NCBI GenBank assembly: GCA_947652115.1 | Contig: OX393573.1 | Span: forward strand, 3,132,828 to 3,196,827 | DNA length: 64,000 bases | Reading direction: 5' to 3' | From: Blastomussa wellsi | Taxonomy: Eukaryota; Cnidaria; Anthozoa; Scleractinia; Plerogyridae | Part shown: piece by piece, positions 1 to 12,626 of the stretch | How positions within the stretch are numbered: position 1 is the stretch's first letter | Layout: each line of letters starts with the position of its first letter | The notes under the pieces: generated by a model | What the model saw: the letters and a program-made list of their open reading frames with translations, nothing else | What the model was told of the DNA's origin: nothing | Database searches by the model: none | Position numbers and translations under genes: made by a program

Positions 1-5
1 GATAT

Positions 6-374
6 TTAAAGGAGCACTGTCAGAGGTTTTGCTGTTTTCAGCTTCATTCGTCGCTAAACTCATTACCTGGTGGACTAACAGGAAGATGTCAAACGAATTT
101 GGCTCAGAGAGCAAACCATAATGAATTTCTGGCGATATTTTCAAGGAATGGCTCTACAATTTGAAAACAACTGGCTAGTTTTTTTCAAATTTCAATCCAT
201 TTCCATCCTTGCCATCCTAAGTGAATTAAAATGATAGGCGGCAATAAGCGGTTTCAGTGTAGTGATATAGTCCTGGGTAACAAACTACACCATTATTTTT
301 GGGTTTCCATTGATGCAGGAACATATTTAAGCATTTTAAAATGACACCAAAATACAGTGACAGTGCTCCTTTAA
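6..374. mobile_element. TTAA-flanked MITE
   Basis: The segment starts TTAAAGGAGCACTGTCA and ends with its exact reverse complement TGACAGTGCTCCTTTAA. There is no coding capacity. The TTAA at both ends fits the target duplication of Kolobok or piggyBac-type DNA transposons. The end motif TTAAAGGAGC recurs in other repeats of this window at 4553 and 9515, so this belongs to a local family of non-autonomous elements. Confidence 0.8.
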
Positions 375-2212
375 AGTTCTTACACCATGTTCATTTTTAC
401 CATTTTCTATATGATTCCAGCCTGTTCATTCATTGATCACAGCTTAAATTCTCCTGAACGCATCCATACATAGTCACTGATACAGGTTGCGTGAATATGG
501 TAAACGATCAGGTGATCAATAAGTTTAATTTGTGTTTGACAAAGGACCAAATTCTCTCGATTAGTACTACAAGAAATTTAAAAGAATTAGTGTGGAGAAT
601 TTTTATGTTGGCATCACGGCTTAAAGGGTTAAGCCCCTTAATCTTTAAGAAGTGTAAAAAATTTATGTGCACTTCAAATAGAAAAGATTGAAAAAGTTGA
701 AAAATCGTACATGAAACACAACACACCAAATGGTATCATTCTCGTGTCGTCCCGCACATTGACGACTCGACTTAAAGGTTTTTTTTTAGGTTTTTTTTCA
801 TTAAAATGAACCTTTGGATCAAGAAAGGCTTCGTCCGCACTAAGCCGGGGAAATTTGAAAAAAGTTGTGTTTTCAAATTTATCCGGATTAGTGTGGAAGT
901 AGCCTTAGCTCGTCACCAATCATTCCTGCGGCTGTATGTCGCAGTTTGTGAACTGTCCCTCAAATTTCCTGTTTATTAAGAAATAGCACCGATCACACCC
1001 TCTCGAGCGGGTGGCGAAAAGCGATAAAACCCGCAAATTATCTTCCCACTCCACGGATCCGCCTTCCCAGTCTCTTTTCAGAGGGCTCGTTCAAGTTCGC
1101 GCAAACAAGTGACTCTGTAATCCCTGACATACTATTTAGCTGTCTTGTGTTCAGTTTTTGGTTACCGCGGTCGAATTAGAAGAAATTACTGGGACTGTTC
1201 ACTCTAGTTGAGATAGGTCACTTTGCAACCGCTGCGAATAAATACAGGCTCAGTTATCTTCGGAGACTGCATTCAGAGTTACAACGGCAGACTAGCCAAA
1301 AAAATCGTCTGCTCTCGCAGGCTACGATAATGGAGGTATTTCTAAGGATTGAAACTTCTTAGAGATATGTATTCTGTAAATGATATTTTACTACAGAAAT
1401 AAATATATACGGAACAAATAAATATTCTATAAATAATGATAAATAATTTGACAATATATTAAAGTAACCTAGCAATGTACCTATTCACCGTTACTGCCAT
1501 CATAGTTTTACCTTACGGCTTACGACTACAGTTACACAAACTGCAGCATGTCACAAAAAAACAGCAGAGTAACATAAAGTCCTGGTTATACAGTGATACA
1601 TCCGAAACAAATTTTGCGATTTTTGCCTTCCAATCAAGAGGGCATCAAGAACGGTGAAGAGTATAATCGCTTACATCTTTTAAACAAACGATGCAAAAGG
1701 TATCGCCTAAAAATTCATGAAAATTAGTTTGGTGGGGTGCCTGCACGCCAACTGAATTAAATAATTTAATCTGAAAGATAATCTTTGGTGCATGATAACA
1801 CGTTAAACAGTTCTCAGTGGAAATTTTAACCATCTCCAAGATTGTTATAGTAATTTTCCTTATTGATTTCTACACATTTTTAGGGCATGTTCGGTATAAG
1901 AATCGGTATAAGAATAAGAAAAGAAAAATCGCCCTGTGAAAGAACTGTACAATAACAATGGCGTACATTTCAATGGTCACTAGCTACCTTGCACAGCATA
2001 ATAAACAGTACCACATGAAAGTACTGCTCAATAGCTTTCATTTGAATTGGAAGAACTTGAGATAAAAAGATAAAAAGTAACACGAAAATGTAAAATAGCA
2101 ATAAAAACAATACAAAAAATCTTGCTATCTTTTCTGACACTTGTTACTGTGTGCAGAAAAGCGTTGCGTGACGACCCAATACAAAAGACTAGATTACTTG
2201 ATAAGGCATCAA
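375..2212. other. non-coding spacer 3' of the BK gene
   Basis: No convincing exon, RNA gene or long repeat is seen here. ORFs are short, open by chance and lack homology I recognise. The part nearest 2212 should hold the 3' UTR of the minus-strand BK channel gene. AT-rich runs around 1380-1470 contain several AATAAA-like words but on the plus strand. Confidence 0.5.
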
Positions 2213-5200
2213 TCATTTGAATTTCTCCAGCTGCGGATCTGAATGGGCCGATACAAACACTAGATCTGTTTGCTGCAGTACAAAGTTGTAAGGTGGCGAG
2301 CAGATCACATATCGCTTGGAGGATGGCACTCCAAGGTTAATCTTGTTACTGTCTCGGAAACGATACAGTCCCAGGCAGATCATGGAAGACGTCCGCAATG
2401 CGTGCAAAAACATGTCGCCAAACGAGCCACCATCCTGAAAGTTGACAAAACATGTATCAACCACCAACTTGCAACCAATCTAATGATATCTGTTATGCAT
2501 TTCAAGGAAGGTAGGTTTGGACCTACTTCTAAGAAATCTATTAACACCGTTACAAAAAGAGAATAATCTGCACAAATATGAGCATAAAAATGTTAGAACA
2601 AAACTTTAAAACTGAAAAAATACAATTTAAGTGTTACCCTTACATACACATCAAACGAGACGATTTAACCAGAGTGCTATTAACTTGAGTTCGTAAGAAG
2701 GACTTATATGACGACACTATATCAATCTCTTCAGAGTTACGTCATGAATTTTGAACTTTTAGGTGGAACCCAGGCCATCTCTTTAGCGGGGGAAAGTTGG
2801 AAACCTGGGTATACGCAAAGAGGATTGATGCGTCACATTTGCCCGTTGCGAGATAATTGTAACGCGGACTTACGGAATTAGGACTGGCCAAAATCCGCGT
2901 TCTTGGTAAAAAGCATGGGAAAGAGAATGCCCTTGGTGAGGATCGGACTTACCCCGTATTGCGCGAGCGGGCCATCAAACAGGGAAATCTGTAAAATTTT
3001 GCACCGACTTCTGGTATCTGCTGTTTGTGCCGCGTCCAGTCCTCCACGGAGCTCGTCCCCTTCGGCGATGTGCTCTTCCAAAAATTGATTCACTCCTCCG
3101 GTGACCAAACTCCGTACAAGAGTAAGCACGTCTGGATTGAAGTAAGTCTGCAAAGATTTAAGTGTTCAGTATCGGCTTCCTCTTGATGATGGTAATACAC
3201 AATTCCGAGAAAAAGTGAGCATGGTTCTCTCTCTGGTCTAGCCTAAAATTCTCAAGTCTATCAATTGCAATCCTTCTCAATCTTCCTCATTCGAAGCCAT
3301 CCTTGATTCCTCTCAGTTTATTGTCACTTCTTTGGTGTTTTTCAGCCTTGGTAAAGGTTTCCCTTGATTTGGTGGCAATGTTTTAAACTAGCAAATATGA
3401 TTCCATACATAGTGAACCAGTCCCTTTAAGACAACGGCAAGGACAGTTTGGAGAATGAAAGATATGCGAGATATAGGGGTAGTGGGCAAAACGAACAGAA
3501 AACTTGTGAGCGTCTAGCCTGCGGGTAGGCTCACATCTAGGAATAGATGGGCGAGCGGCAAAGCCGCGTCGACCATGTGAAAAAGCTCGCATCCTAGTGA
3601 ACCTCTTGTGCTGACTCTCCAGTAACGAGGGTCTTTGTAATGGGTGTTTTATATCTTCAGCTCTTTGTTATGCCGTACGAAAGTTGTTTAGTACACTTCC
3701 AAATATGGATGGTAACGTACATCTTTCATGTGCGTATGGCGGAGAACAACGACGTACTGACCACACATGAGCATCGTGACGATTTGCTGAATAACAACAG
3801 AAAAGAATGGCTTACTTACCGCGCTCATAAGAGAGTCAAGCATAGACACCGTAAAGGCTGTTCCACAAGCAAATGGCTGAGTCAGGTACAGCTCAAGATC
3901 GTCATCGTCATCATCATCGATGTCCAAGTACTGCACATTCTGATCAAAAGCTGCAACAAAGGAAAACAAACGCCACCGGCGAGTTAAATGACCAATTAAA
4001 CGCTGAGTAAACCCTGCAATCGACAAGCATCCCAAAACTAGTCGCTCCAGCTTGATGGGCCAACACACGCTCGCCCCTCGAAAATAGCGCTCGCAAATTT
4101 TCGCTTTCGTTGCGGATTTTGGAGCAAAATAGAGACTGCTCGCAGTCTACAACACGTATATTTTAGGTAACAATAACTGCTTGTGAAATAACTGCCCCAG
4201 CTTCCCAGTCGTAAGAGCGATTACGACCAAGTGGAAATCTAACATTTAAGTTGTAAACGGAGTCATAAGACACGGAGGGTGTCAACTCTAAGAAAAATCT
4301 TCCGAGAATCTGAAGAATAAAAACGTTTTCACTTTCTTTTGATCATACTGCTTATGACTCTCTCGTTTATGATCCAGTGAAATCTATATTGACGGAGTCG
4401 CAAGCAGGATCGGAATTTTGAATAAATTAACAAAAACACAATACTCAAGTTGTTTCAGGCACTCGGAGTTCTTCCTTTCTGCTTGCGAATCCAACAATCT
4501 GATTTTCACAACATCATAAGCGAGGGATTCATAAGCTGATGGAAACCAGCCTTTAAAGGAGCTACGTCACAATATTTCAAATAAAAGAACAAGTTGAGTT
4601 CTTTTTTTTTTTGCAACGAACCAAATTACCCTTAAAACGTAGGAAACCTAAAACCAATAGTTTTCTAAGGAAGAAAAACACCAAAGAGGTGATACTAAAC
4701 CAAAAAGGAACAAGGATGGTTAAGGATGGAGAAGATTTAGATGGATTACAAATGACGATTTTGAAACATTTAACATAGCTGCTAAATGGCCTCACGTTAA
4801 ATCGCCATACGATCACTTACCAACTTCGGTGATTATTGGAATATTGCAGCCAAATGCCGAGCCTCGTCTTTCTACTTGCGGCATTTCACAGAAGTCGAGC
4901 CCCGCAAAAGCGTTTCTTGTACTTTCACTTAACATCCCAACTGCATCATCGAACGACATGGCTTTCAGGTTTAGCGACGCCAAAATGGATTCCTTATCGG
5001 CTAACTTCGGATCGTCGGCTTTGCTGGCTGTTGAAGGCGACAGGAACACGACCATATCTGCTAAGTTTGCGTTGACAGCTCGCAGATCCGCTCGGCAAAA
5101 TGGAGAACCCTGCAAAGTGAAACATATGGATTACCTTCCCCTTCAATATAAGATGCTCTAAGTTTGCGTTACAAAGCCTCAAATTGCGTGACGCCTGTCA

Positions 5201-8164
5201 CTATTGTGAATGGCATTGTCAGTAACTCACCGGCAAAACAAACACGTCTTCAAAATTACACAACTGATGCCACTGCAATTGAGAAATAAGAACATGGTTA
5301 AGACAACTGAATACTAGCTCATCAAGAACTCCCAAACGAAACGACCCATAATGGCGGCCTCAAAAACTTCATGTACGCTGTTACCGAAGTGTAACGTGTC
5401 AACGAATACAAAACAGAAATGTAAACAAATTCCGAGATTGCGCAGTATGGACTGGAAATGGCCTTTAAATTGAAATAGCTTATCAACATTCCATCCATCT
5501 CCGTTCATCGTCAGCAAACAGGTGACAAGAAAAGAGAGGGCATTATGTAACCTACAACTAGAGTAGCATAACATTTCACACTTTTCAAACTGAGTAAATA
5601 AACGGCAAATCAGTACGGAGATTTAACAATTATCCTGTGCAATCGCGCGGAATATCGCCTGTTACTAGACAAAGAGGCTGTGGGCCGATTTGGCTAAAAT
5701 CAGACGATATCCCCCAAGATTGAAGAGGATAACTGTTTTATTTATATACAACAACAAAAACAAAAATGTGAACGAAACGTATTTTACAGCTAAAAGCTGT
5801 CGCGATCAGTGCTTTAAAATGCTTTGGCTGCGTCTTAGTAGCGCAGAATAACTCTTAAGTGTAGATGATACATCACCAGGCGTTACTGACCATACATCGT
5901 GTTAACTTGTTGAATACTAAGGGTGTTTTACGTCATTAGTGCGGAATTTGTCAACTCCAATCTTACATGTCTCTCTCATAGACGAGGACTTCTAAAAATT
6001 AACACTCAAGGAGAAATCTTATTCTCAGGCTTTAAGTATAAAATTAAGTATAAAAATTATCACACCTCTCGTTCCATGTATTCGTAATTTCCAAGGAACA
6101 CGATTTTCTTTAGTTCAGTTTGCAGCAGGTTGCTGGCTCTCAATGGAATCACCTATGGGAAAATGTGAAACAGAGCGTTGAATGGAGAGTGCTGATAAAT
6201 AGGCTTTGCAATATACAACGCTAACTTCAACTTGGTGAATTAATTATATTACTGTAATTCGTATGCACTGCTCTGTTGTGTATTGTATTATAAAACGAAT
6301 GTTGAAGAAATAAAAAATTACAAAAAAAAACTTCTACTTTGTGGAGAACTGCCACAAAGTGTGTGAAACGATTACAATACCGATTTCACGATATTTGACT
6401 GCAGGAAAAAAAAAACGTTTTTCACATATTTTTAATTTGGTAAGTTTTCCTAGCTATGCGCACCACAAAACATTGTTCAAATTTTGCTTTGTTCAAAGAA
6501 AAATTCTAAATAATATTCTAATAAACAGTGCTGTCTAGAGTATCTCGCTGTATGGTTATTACGCCATAACACACCAAACACACTCGCCAAAATACAGAAA
6601 AATGCAAAGACGTCCAACACGGTGCCGCCCAAGAGATAATGGCAGATGCAGAAATTCTCAAGCGCTTGGAAAAATGATCATTTTCACAGATAAAACCCTG
6701 AAGTTACTCGCAGAAAAGTTCACGCAACTTAACCAGAACTCACAACCGCTGACTTCATTGCGTTTTTGTGTTGATTTCAGACAGACAAATATAAAATTAA
6801 GTAAACTTACCAAAGGTCTCAATCCCAAAAGAGGTGCGTCTTTTTCGTTGAATACACAAACAAGTATATGGTGCGAGAATACAATCTTCATGGCTTCTCC
6901 TCGAGTCTATAAAAAATAATGCTCTTAGGCCTACAGAAAACAAGAATTTTCCATAAATGGTAGCACGACCGGTACTTGGGAGTCACAAACTGTGAAATAT
7001 TTCCATGCCTGGAACTGTTTAAGAAAGATTATAATTGCGTTAACATCCCAACAAGGAATCTTCAAAGCGCGTTGGTTCACACCAATAAAACGTCCCTGAG
7101 ATATCGAAGCGAGGCCTCTTTTCACCATCGTTTGTTTGCTGCTCTTTTAGACTAAAAAACAGAAACAAAATAAACGGATATTTTATAGCAACTTTATAAC
7201 GCAGGAATTTTAGACAAACAGATCCCTGAAGCTAGTTTCATATCCGAGGTGAAAACCCTCGATCTCAAATGGCCTGATCCTCTCACATGCCGCTCTTACG
7301 AACCTGTTTAATTTTGTTTCCTGAGAGTAGCCGCGAGTTTTCTTTTGTTGAAGAAACCTCACGTCACAAACTCTTACCCTTCAGCGTTCGTTGACACTCG
7401 CTCTTGCTTGGTGAAGGCTTACATTTTCTATACGATTCTCTATGACGCATCTTTAAAACTTTAAACTTTATCCCACCTAACCCAACATCTCACCCTCAAT
7501 TTCTTTTGAACTTGAACGGGTGATAATGAAAACACGCACTTTTGTTAAATACTATTTGCTTTTGCTTCTCACAAAAGTTTGTTTGATCTAACTTCTATCC
7601 GGCCGCTTGCTTTTTGTGTGTAATCTGTGATCTAAAATCGTGAAAATTCAGCAATTTCGTTTCGATCAATTATGCAAAATCACGGAAATTGAGTACAGCC
7701 CTTCCAAAATCTCGAAGTGACGTTGTCGCATTGCAACTATTCAATTCAAAGGCGACAGACCACAATCTCAATGTTGGCTCCTGTAAAAAATATCTAATTG
7801 CCATAACCGTTCATCAGTAGGATACCTAAAATGCATGTAATTCCACAATTGGTTTCGGCTCATTAAATCCTATACCAATTGCAGAACATTTCAGGTGGAG
7901 TCACCCACGATGTAAGCAGTTACTTACAAGAAAAAGTAATAAGGAAAACAACGAAAAATAAATTAAACCGTTAAATTGCGAACTAAGCATGCATGTCAAC
8001 TAAATAAACCAAACACGCGCACCACCAGTATCCTCTCCCCAACACGCATCACATCCCACAGGATACTTACGCTTTTAGCTTGTGCAAAACTTTGTAGGTT
8101 CCCTGTTTAGCCTCCCCTCCATGTTTGCTGGGTAAACCAAACAGCCTGGCATCCACTGTTTTGA
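2213..8164 (-). CDS. KCNMA1: BK (Slo1) calcium-activated potassium channel, C-terminal half
   Basis: Eight minus-strand exons encode the linker end and second RCK gating-ring domain of a Slo1 channel, which couples cytosolic calcium to potassium efflux at the plasma membrane. Exons, 5' to 3': 8071-8164, about 7045-7151, 6811-6906, 6066-6152, 5231-5272, 4821-5109, 3820-3950, 2953-3147, 2213-2434. Nearly all have GT-AG borders and matching phases. Diagnostic motifs are [62 protein letters not shown] and FDGPLAQYG. The calcium bowl in exon 3820-3950 has seven consecutive Asp. The protein ends SDPQLEKFK, with no vertebrate Ser-rich tail. One junction (7045 to 6906) has no in-frame GT donor. The N-terminal half (S0-S6, RCK1) is not seen. 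The gene symbol denotes the animal Slo1 orthologue. Confidence 0.93.
3820..3950 (-). CDS. KCNMA1: BK exon carrying the calcium bowl
   Basis: This 131-nt exon encodes the segment from [11 protein letters not shown] through the Asp run to DSLMSA. In Slo1 channels the equivalent acidic loop of RCK2 is the high-affinity calcium site known as the calcium bowl. It is followed directly by the near-invariant [11 protein letters not shown]. The acidic core here is longer and purely Asp where vertebrates have Asp-Pro-Asp. Borders are ttgcag before the exon and GCG|gtaag after it, and phases join the exons on both sides. Confidence 0.93.
4553..4800. mobile_element. TTAA-type MITE copy next to a BK splice donor
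   Basis: It starts TTAAAGGAGCTACGTCAC. Internally it matches, in inverted order, the MITE at 9515-9747 (shared words such as AACCAAAAAGGAACAAGGATG). The right terminus is decayed. It ends about 20 nt from the donor of BK exon 4821-5109. The left flank AACCAGCC is also shared with the 9515 copy. Confidence 0.7.
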
Positions 8165-8986
8165 CTATATACCAAGCAAAACGAGCAAACGTTCGCAGTT
8201 AACTCAACGATACCTAATTGCAAGTTTAAGGTCAAAGGCACATCCAAATGAGCCAACACTTTCTTAAGAAAAAGTGGGATAATTTTAATATTACAGGGCA
8301 GGGGTATTTTATCTTATAAGTTACCAACTGATACGCGACTTCAACCACAGTGAAACATGTAGTAGATCGGGTCCACAGAGTGTTTTTCAATTGAGTGGCA
8401 AAAGTAATTAGTGAATTGCTTTGGTTTTGCATTACTAAGCTCAGTGATTGGTTTAAAAATCTGGCGCCACTTTTTCAACCAATCAGAAGTAAAACCAAAT
8501 CCAATCGTGACTCGCGCGTGCACGATTTCCCGCGCTTTGTGTCGGCTACGTGTAATTACTTCGAGTTTTGATTGGTTCACTGGACTGTCCCCGTGCTTTG
8601 TGATTGGCCAAAGTAATTCATTTGGTTTCGGTTTTACGACAATCATTTGAAAGCCCCCACCAGTCAGTTGCCCTGTAAGCCACTTATCGTCTTCGTTCTT
8701 ACACTTGAAGTGCGACACTGTCACATATTGCCTGTCCTGGGGGGCCTGAGGTGCAAGAATGTAATATCAGATTCCCTCTACGAAACACGCCTAAAGGGAA
8801 TCATGGCAAGCTGCATTCAGCGTTGCCAAAGTGAAAGCAATATTTCACGAAATACAGCAACCAAGATTTCCTACAGACAAGTGTCAAAGAGGAAACTGGA
8901 CATTAATATCGTGTGTAACATTATGTATCGTCTTTTGAGTCTGGCTGTGACTAAAAACAAGTATCGTGTCTTGGGTGTCCCTAGAC

Positions 8987-9169
8987 CTGTGGCTAATAGT
9001 AAGTCTCGTCTCTTGCCTCCTCCCCCCTCCCCTAAGGTTAAGCTTTGCTTACACTCTTCCACTCCTAAGTGCGTTTCACTAACAGAAGCATTTTCTTCTT
9101 CTGACTTCCAAATTGCTTCAACGAGAAGCACACTTCTGTCACTGCTACGAACTTTTCTGCTTTGTCGAT
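8987..9169 (-). CDS. putative BK linker exon (basic/acidic, disordered)
   Basis: On the minus strand a tttctag acceptor opens a 183-nt frame reading RQSRKVRSSDRSV, then an acidic Glu-rich stretch and a GEGGGGKRR motif. It can end at ACAG|gtctag. Start and end are both phase 1, which joins in frame to the BK exon at 8071-8164 and to the exon at 18185-18295. The content fits the disordered linker between RCK1 and RCK2, but I have no family match. The donor is weak. It may instead be a chance ORF. Confidence 0.4.
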
Positions 9170-9514
9170 CTAGAAATCAAAGTTAATTAAACAGAGCTCG
9201 AGACGGTCTCAATTTTTTGGGGAATGATCTGCAAAGTGAATCTGTGATGATGTATGACATGAGTGCTGTTCTTGAATGGAGTGCCAACTCTTCCATGATG
9301 GATGAAAATGCACCTGTCAGTGACCGCAATGGACTATACTGTAGGCGACTACTAGCCTGCGAATACAGCCATCTTTCTTCGCTCCAAGCCGAGACGAAAA
9401 AACGGCCGGGAGCGAAAGACGGCTGCATTTTCAGGCTAGATGGCTGCTGAAGTGAAAATACACTGTGAGACACACTCTCCACAAACGCTCCTGAATGCAA
9501 AGTGAAAACCAGCC

Positions 9515-9747
9515 TTAAAGGAGCTACGACACGTTTTCTGCCTTTTGACCTAAATTTTTCAAAATCGTTATTTGCAATCCGTCTCAATCTTCCCCACCCT
9601 AAAGCATCCTTGTTCCTTTTTGGTTTATTATCACTTCTTTGTTGCTTTTCTTCCTTATTAAACTATTATTTTTAGGTCTCCTACATTTTAAGGGGAATTT
9701 GTTTTTTCGCAAAAATAACTCAAGATATCGTGACGTAGTTACTTTAA
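9515..9747. mobile_element. TTAA-type MITE copy
   Basis: The ends TTAAAGGAGCTACGACACG and CGTGACGTAGTTACTTTAA are imperfect inverted repeats with TTAA at each edge. The interior is the inverse of the 4553-4800 copy. It has no coding potential. A more diverged piece of the same family lies at 45585-45665. Confidence 0.75.
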
Positions 9748-10778
9748 GCTTCCTTCTGACTCGGTCCGTCAAGCTTCTTTTTTCGAACCTGTTTTAGCAT
9801 TTCATTTTGGTCAAAAGTAGATTCCACAACTATACGATAATCTCAAAAATACCATCTTGAATGCTTCACGTAAAAACTCTTATCTAATACCACTGAAAGC
9901 CTGTTTTGCCAACACCAAGATTTCTGACTAATCAAAAGCCAAACGTAAATAGCATTGCCCTTACCCACACTAAAGATGTGTTTACTGTTTATCGTAGGGC
10001 AACATAGGTATTTTCCCCCTTTGTCTCACGATGGAGTCACTATCAACGCCTCCACAATAATATTGCTGGTGTTCATCGAGGCGCTCGTCTTTTCTATTTC
10101 CCTTGCTACATACGACACAGTTCTATGACAGGTAACTATTATATTAAACGTGACAGAAAACCCAGACATCTTATGATGAAGACAACCACCCCATAACATC
10201 ACTCGCCAGTTTGTCAATGGTTTGGTAATGCAATGAGAAACATCTCTCGATAACCCTTTGGAATGCGTTGCTTAATATGTGCAAGTGAAAGGCATTTGTT
10301 GTTGCATCGCAAAGCAAGGTGCACGTGCGTAAATAAAAATTATTGCAAAGAGCTCAAATAAGTATGTAAAACGTAGAACATCATTTCATGACCCACCCCT
10401 TCCCACCCCACCCCAATCCAACTCCATCAAAGGGCGTGTGTAAAAGTTGTTTCTGGTCGGAGGGGTCCCCTCCATACGCACCCCCCACCCCCAACCGCCG
10501 CCCTCCCATAAAGGGCGCTTCGCATTTTTACAAATACAAGTGAGCTGCTTTTTGATACAATTAACAATCAACTTAAAGTTTTTTGAGGTAAATTAGAGCT
10601 GTGAAGAATCTGGAAAGCTGAATAGAGGCCGGTTTAATTACCAAATCCCAGCTTCAAACACACCGTGGTGGTAATTAAATAACTTTTAAACTTCAAGTTT
10701 TTTGCTGGCTTTGTGGGACAAAAAATGTTCTTTAAAAAGATTAAAGCGATTCCTGTTAGTGTTATTTTTTTTAATAGG
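9748..10778. other. non-coding intronic or spacer DNA
   Basis: No exon can be supported. A C-rich stretch lies at 10390-10510, with several CCCACCCC runs. The rest is AT-rich unique-looking sequence. Confidence 0.4.
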
Positions 10779-11561
10779 GACCTTAAGCAATGATGACGAG
10801 GACGTGGACGAAGACTTGTATGGTCGATTAAGCCCTGGGACGAGACAGTCGTCCACGGCAGGAAACATAAACACTTTAGCAAACCGGTAGCGTGGACGAG
10901 TTTCGTGCTGTGGAAGTCAATAGCGAAAATATCTTTTAGATAGTTTCGTGGGCTGCTAAAACTTCTCTCCGCCGATAACGATATGTGAGAAGTACGCGTG
11001 TCAGAACAAAGCTAACTTTATCGTCGTTTGCATAAACCAAAACTTAAACGAATAGTTTGTATTTTTAAAGCCGGGAAATCTTTCAAATTTAAAAATGAAG
11101 TCAAGATTGAATTGCAAAAATTACAATGTAATGCAGTTGACAGAATGTAATTTATATCTTATAAGGTTTAAGGTTACATACGTATCCCGGTGCAATTTTA
11201 TCGCCACAATCCGCCGGCATTCCTCCACACGCAGTGCGACCACAAATGCACAAATCATAAGCTTACTTTTAATCTCTGCCTGAAGATCTGTTTTTTCCTC
11301 GCGGTCCTTTCAAATATGTTATGGACGCTATCTTATTCACTGACGAGCCATTTCGAGTGAAGAGGCCTGCGTAAAAATGCAAAAACTCCACGAAACATAC
11401 CCTCGTATCGACTCGTTCACTACAAGACGGCAAATGGCGGCAAATGACGTCCTGAACGACGTGTGGACGACGAGTCGTTCTCCCCGGGGCATGCGTGGTA
11501 GCGTCGAGTCTCGTATTTCCAATTTCCGGTCGTTCACGTTCACGTCCTCGTCATCATTAGG
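10779..11561. mobile_element. MITE-like element, tandem copy 1
   Basis: The copy begins GGGACCTTAAGCAATGATGA and ends with the inverted form (CGTCCTCGTCATCATTAGGG). It is followed immediately by a second copy that is about 97% alike by eye. ORFs inside are open on both strands because the ends are palindromic, and they look non-coding. Confidence 0.75.
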
Positions 11562-12345
11562 GACCTTTAGCAATGATGACGAGGACGTGGACGAAGACTT
11601 GTATGGTCGATTAAGCCCTGGGACGAGACAGTCGTACACGGCAGGAAACATAAACACTTTAGCAGACCGGTAGCGTGGCCGAGTTTCGTGCTGTGGAAGT
11701 CAATAGCGAAAATATATTTTAGATAGTTTCGTGGGCTGCTAAAACTTCTCTCCGCCGATAACGATATGTGAGAAGTACGCGTGTCAGAACAAAGCTAACT
11801 TTATCGTCGTTTGCATAAACCACAACTTAAACGAATAGTTTGTATTTTTAAAGCCGGGAAATCTTTCAAATTTAAAAATGAAGCCAAGATTTAATTGCAA
11901 AAATTACAATGTAATGCAGTTGACAGAATGTGATTTATATCTTATAAGGTTACACACGTATCCCGGTGCAATTTTATCGCCACAATCCGCCGGCATTCCT
12001 CCACACGCAGTGCGACCACAAATGCACAAATCATAAGCTTACTTTTAATCTCTGCCTGAAGATCTGTTTTTTCCTCGCGGTCCTTTCAAATATGTTATGG
12101 ACGCTATCTTATTCACTGACGAGCCATTTCGAGTGAAGAGGCCTGCGTAAAAATGCAAAAACTCCACGAAACATACCCTCGTTTCGACTCGTTCACTACA
12201 AGACGGCAAATGGCGGCAAATGACGTCCTGAACGAGGTGTGGACGACGAGTCGTTCTCCCCGGGGCATGCGTGGTAGCGTCGAGTCTCATATTTCCAACT
12301 TCCGGTCGTTCACGTTCACGTCCTCGTCATCATTGCTAAAGGTCC
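11562..12345. mobile_element. MITE-like element, tandem copy 2
   Basis: This is the second head-to-tail copy of the element at 10779-11561. It starts GGACCTTTAGCAATGATGAC and ends GTCATCATTGCTAAAGGTCC. A few substitutions and a short deletion near 11949 separate the copies. Its right end abuts the TTAA transposon. Confidence 0.75.
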
Positions 12346-12356
12346 GTATTGCTTAA

Positions 12357-12450
12357 AGTGCAACTAACCCCAATTTTTTTTGTTCCTGTAAATAAATGCC
12401 GCTGTCGTCCCGAGCATTTCTTCGAAAAAATTATCGCTCTAGCTTTTTTC
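12357..12450 (+). repeat. left terminal inverted repeat
   Basis: This pairs with 17940-18032 in inverted orientation. The first 15 bases AGTGCAACTAACCCC are identical and the rest is diverged. A TTAA lies directly outside. Confidence 0.8.
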
Positions 12451-12626
12451 GTTAATTTTCTATGAATTTTCAAAGTACGGGAAAATGAACTTTCTGTGAC
12501 CCACGACTGAGGATAAAAGGAGAATGGGTCGAGTCGACTTGTGACGTCACGGCGGGAACTGAATATTTTCGTTTCCGAGAGCAAGTGGGAGTCAAATCGT
12601 CAATGACGAAGGAAAATCGTTTCTAA

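Noticed and set aside
8647..9186. 179-codon plus-strand open frame
   Set aside because: No domain or sensible composition. It lies opposite the putative BK linker exon and looks like a shadow of that frame.
11337..11673. 98-106 codon frames on both strands within the tandem MITE
   Set aside because: Arise from palindromic GATGACGAGGAC ends; not conserved as protein between the two copies.
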